From positions 177,709 to 241,708 of the forward strand of contig NZ_BMTO01000005.1 of NCBI RefSeq assembly GCF_014649715.1: a DNA stretch of 64,000 bases. Direction: 5' to 3'. Origin of the DNA: Streptomyces lateritius. Its GTDB lineage: Bacteria; Actinomycetota; Actinomycetes; Streptomycetales; Streptomycetaceae. Position numbers and translations under genes: made by a program. How positions within the stretch are numbered: the stretch's first letter is position 1; each line of letters opens with the position of its first letter. The notes under the pieces are model-generated. The model did no database searches and had not been told where the DNA came from. It saw only the letters and a program-made list of their open reading frames with translations. Shown in pieces: positions 61,476 to 64,000 of the stretch.

Positions 61476-61636
61476 CATCGGGGACGCTCCCGCCTCGGGC
61501 GTGAAGCTGACCTGCGACCGCGCTTAAGAAAACCTCGATGGACCGCGAGCCCGACATACGGAAGATTCCTTTCAGGGATCTTGGGCGCACACCACGCCGG
61601 GACCCCGCACGTCACAGGACACGCACGTCGGGAGCC

Positions 61637-62671
61637 ATGGCATTGAAGGCACTGGTCAAGCAGAAGGCGGAGCCGGGACTCTGGCTCACGGACGTACCGG
61701 AGCCGGGGATCGGCACCGGGGACGTACTGATCAAGGTCAAGCGGACCGGCATCTGCGGCACCGACCTCCACATCCGTTCCTGGGACGGCTGGGCGCAGAA
61801 GACCATCACCACACCGCTGACCCTCGGCCACGAGTTCGTCGGCGAGGTCGTGGAGACCGGCCGTGACGTCGCCGAGATCAAGGTCGGCGATCTCGTCAGC
61901 GGCGAGGGACACCTCGTCTGTGGCAAGTGCCGCAACTGTCTCGCCGGCCGTCGCCACCTCTGCCGCGCCACCGTCGGCCTCGGCGTCGGCCGCGACGGCG
62001 CCTTCGCCGAGTACGTCGCCCTGCCCGCCTCCAACGTCTGGGTGCATCGGGTCCCCGTCGACCTCGACGTCGCCGCGATCTTCGACCCCTTCGGAAACGC
62101 CGTGCACACGGCCCTCTCCTTCCCGCTGGTCGGCGAGGACGTGCTGGTCACCGGCGCCGGCCCGATCGGCATCATGGCCGCCGCCGTCGCCAAGCACGCG
62201 GGCGCCCGCCACGTCATGATCACCGACGTGAGCGAGGAGCGCCTGGACCTGGCCCGCAAGGCCGGCGTCTCGCTCGCGCTGAACGTCGCCGAGCAGACCA
62301 TCGCCGACGGCCAGCGCACCCTCGGCCTCAAGGAGGGCTTCGACGTCGGCCTGGAGATGTCCGGCAACCCGCACGCGATGCGTGACATGGTCGCCAACAT
62401 GACCCACGGCGGCAAGATCGCCATGCTCGGGCTGCCCGCCGAGGACTTCGCCGTCGACTGGGCGAAGATCGTCACCTCGATGATCACCATCAAGGGGATC
62501 TACGGACGAGAGATGTTCGAGACCTGGTACGCGATGTCCGTGCTTCTGGAGGGCGGTCTCGACCTCGCCCCCGTGATCACCGGCCGGTACGACTACCGCG
62601 ACTTCGAGGCCGCCTTCGACGACGCCGCGTCCGGCAAGGGCGGCAAGATCATCCTCGACTGGACCGTCTGA
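61637..62671 (+). CDS. tdh: L-threonine 3-dehydrogenase
   Basis: This 344-residue zinc alcohol-dehydrogenase-type enzyme oxidises L-threonine to 2-amino-3-ketobutyrate with NAD+. Catalytic-zinc ligands lie in [10 protein letters not shown] and [10 protein letters not shown], the structural zinc site in [15 protein letters not shown], the NAD Rossmann motif is [18 protein letters not shown], and the length is that of Tdh. ATG 61637 has CGGGAG upstream. The product is unstable and is normally passed to Kbl, encoded next (89 bases later), confirming the pathway. Confidence 0.95.
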   Translation: MALKALVKQKAEPGLWLTDVPEPGIGTGDVLIKVKRTGICGTDLHIRSWDGWAQKTITTPLTLGHEFVGEVVETGRDVAEIKVGDLVSGEGHLVCGKCRNCLAGRRHLCRATVGLGVGRDGAFAEYVALPASNVWVHRVPVDLDVAAIFDPFGNAVHTALSFPLVGEDVLVTGAGPIGIMAAAVAKHAGARHVMITDVSEERLDLARKAGVSLALNVAEQTIADGQRTLGLKEGFDVGLEMSGNPHAMRDMVANMTHGGKIAMLGLPAEDFAVDWAKIVTSMITIKGIYGREMFETWYAMSVLLEGGLDLAPVITGRYDYRDFEAAFDDAASGKGGKIILDWTV

Positions 62672-62760
62672 TCCGTCCGATCCGCATCGATCGGTCCGAT
62701 CCGACCGGTCCGTCCGACCGTCCGATCTCCTCTCCTCAGATCCCCTCCAAGGAATCCAGC

Positions 62761-63960
62761 ATGTTCGACTCCGTACGCGACGACCTCCGCACCACCCTCG
62801 ACGAGATCCGCGCCGCCGGTCTGCACAAGCCCGAGCGCGTCATCGGCACCCCTCAGTCGGCCACCGTCGCCGTCACCGCCGGCGGGCAGCCCGGCGAGGT
62901 GCTCAACTTCTGCGCCAACAACTACCTCGGCCTCGCCGACCACCCCGAGGTCATCGCCGCCGCCCACGAGGCGCTCGACCGCTGGGGCTACGGCATGGCC
63001 TCCGTCCGCTTCATCTGCGGCACGCAGGAGGTGCACAAGGAGCTGGAGGCGCGGCTGTCCTCCTTCCTCGGCCAGGAGGACACGATCCTCTACTCCTCCT
63101 GCTTCGACGCCAACGGCGGTGTCTTCGAGACGCTCCTGGGCCCCGAGGACGCCGTGATCTCGGACGCCCTCAACCACGCCTCCATCATCGACGGCATCCG
63201 CCTCTCCAAGGCCCGCCGCTTCCGTTACGCCAACCGCGACATGGCCGACCTGGAGCAGCAGCTCAAGGACGCGGCCGACGGCGGAGCCCGCCGCAAGCTG
63301 ATCGTCACCGACGGCGTCTTCTCGATGGACGGCTACGTCGCCCCGCTCCAGGAGATCTGCGACCTGGCCGAGCGCCACGACGCCATGGTCATGGTCGACG
63401 ACTCGCACGCCGTCGGCTTCGTCGGCCCCGGCGGTCGTGGCACGCCCGAACTGCACGGCGTCATGGACCGCGTCGACATCATCACCGGCACGCTCGGCAA
63501 GGCCCTCGGTGGCGCCTCCGGCGGCTACGTCGCCGCCCGCGCCGAGATCGTCGCCCTGCTGCGGCAGCGCTCCCGCCCGTACCTCTTCTCCAACACCCTC
63601 GCCCCGGTCATCGCCGCCGCCTCCCTCAAGGTCCTCGACCTCCTGGAGTCCGCCGGCGACCTGCGCGAGCGCCTGCGCGCCAACACCGCGCTGTTCCGCT
63701 CCCGCATGACCGAGGAGGGCTTCGACATCCTCCCCGGCGACCACGCCATCGCCCCGGTCATGATCGGCGACGCGTCCGAGGCCGGAAGGATGGCGGAGCT
63801 CCTTCTGGAGCGCGGCGTGTACGTGATCGGCTTCTCGTACCCCGTCGTTCCGCAGGGTCAGGCGCGCATCCGCGTCCAACTGTCGGCGGCGCACTCCACC
63901 GAGGACGTCAACCGCGCGGTCGACGCGTTCGTCGCCGCCCGCGCCGCCCTGCGAGACTAG
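62761..63960 (+). CDS. kbl: 2-amino-3-ketobutyrate CoA ligase (glycine C-acetyltransferase)
   Basis: This 399-residue PLP enzyme of the alpha-oxoamine synthase family converts 2-amino-3-ketobutyrate and CoA to glycine and acetyl-CoA. It shows the PLP lysine region [14 protein letters not shown], the cofactor Asp/His in [30 protein letters not shown], and the N-terminal [24 protein letters not shown] precedes ATG 62761. Together with tdh it forms the threonine-to-glycine route. The downstream LysR-type gene begins 4 bases after its stop and may control the pair. Confidence 0.95.
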   Translation: MFDSVRDDLRTTLDEIRAAGLHKPERVIGTPQSATVAVTAGGQPGEVLNFCANNYLGLADHPEVIAAAHEALDRWGYGMASVRFICGTQEVHKELEARLSSFLGQEDTILYSSCFDANGGVFETLLGPEDAVISDALNHASIIDGIRLSKARRFRYANRDMADLEQQLKDAADGGARRKLIVTDGVFSMDGYVAPLQEICDLAERHDAMVMVDDSHAVGFVGPGGRGTPELHGVMDRVDIITGTLGKALGGASGGYVAARAEIVALLRQRSRPYLFSNTLAPVIAAASLKVLDLLESAGDLRERLRANTALFRSRMTEEGFDILPGDHAIAPVMIGDASEAGRMAELLLERGVYVIGFSYPVVPQGQARIRVQLSAAHSTEDVNRAVDAFVAARAALRD

Positions 63961-63964
63961 GGGC

Positions 63965-64000
63965 ATGATCGAAGCGCGGCGGCTGCACATCCTCCGTGCG
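63965..64000 (+). CDS. LysR-type regulator, N-terminal fragment
   Basis: The 12 codons up to the window edge read MIEARRLHILRA, the usual opening of Streptomyces LysR-type regulators. It starts 4 bases after the kbl stop, so it is probably co-transcribed. The rest lies outside the window. Confidence 0.55.
   Translation, partial: MIEARRLHILRA

Overview
The window is high-GC actinobacterial chromosome and is almost certainly from a Streptomyces. Evidence includes strong third-position GC, many GTG and one TTG start, GGAGG-type ribosome sites, a complete conservon (cvnA-B-C-D plus P450), a streptophobe-type membrane protein, a PadR/HAAS pair, a DMATS prenyltransferase, several SpoIIE-type phosphatases and Ser/Thr kinases, and only one in-frame TTA codon that I noticed. 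I see no rRNA, tRNA, CRISPR array, intact insertion sequence or prophage. About 55 genes can be supported, most of them recognisable.

Layout. 0.1-8.7 kb: a fused isobutyryl-CoA mutase (icmF) behind an 18-bp palindrome, a BtuF-like protein without a signal peptide, an orphan Sfp-type phosphopantetheinyl transferase, then a PucR-like regulator divergent from an esterase plus a secreted serine hydrolase, closed by a strong terminator. 8.9-12.8 kb: the conservon, whose P450 lacks the K-helix ExxR residues and whose cvnC carries the TTA codon. 12.9-15.6 kb: a tryptophan-type prenyltransferase convergent with a flavin monooxygenase, recalling the S. coelicolor pair that makes prenylated indole nitriles. 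15.6-19.4 kb: gene debris, a DUF1269 protein and a large catalase. 19.5-25.9 kb: a PAS/SpoIIE phosphatase, PadR/HAAS, then small accessory genes, including a secreted I36-type inhibitor. 26-31.3 kb: DUF1876, CBS-BON, a secreted GH64 glucanase behind a LacI-type operator, a coiled-coil protein and a streptogrisin-like protease.

31.3-36.5 kb: serine hydrolase, GntR regulator, CaiB CoA-transferase and glutaryl-CoA-dehydrogenase-like enzyme around a shared divergent promoter with a 10-bp-arm inverted repeat; this looks like a dicarboxylate (glutarate-type) catabolic unit. 36.5-44.7 kb: a DUF6777 protein, streptophobe, and a three-gene signalling unit (double-FHA ABC exporter, a protein with a Pro-Thr-Gln-Val repeat tail, and a Ser/Thr kinase) that could work as a kinase/phospho-tail/FHA circuit. 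44.7-51.3 kb: a class II aldolase that appears to have lost an internal segment holding its metal ligands, ThuA, succinate-semialdehyde dehydrogenase, a PolX-type PHP protein and a PAS-GAF-SpoIIE-HATPase phosphatase.

51.3-56.8 kb: a gene-poor stretch, an acyl-CoA dehydrogenase behind a KstR-like operator, a GNAT-SnoaL fusion, and a TagC/phage-propeller-like protein whose C-terminal domain recurs as a stand-alone Tat-exported protein. Two copies of a small inverted-repeat element lie here and a third, internally deleted copy is at 5.2 kb; each abuts a stop codon. 57-64 kb: a kinase-TPR fusion, a PH-domain membrane protein, a phytoene-desaturase-like oxidoreductase, the threonine-degradation pair tdh-kbl, and the first codons of a LysR-type regulator.
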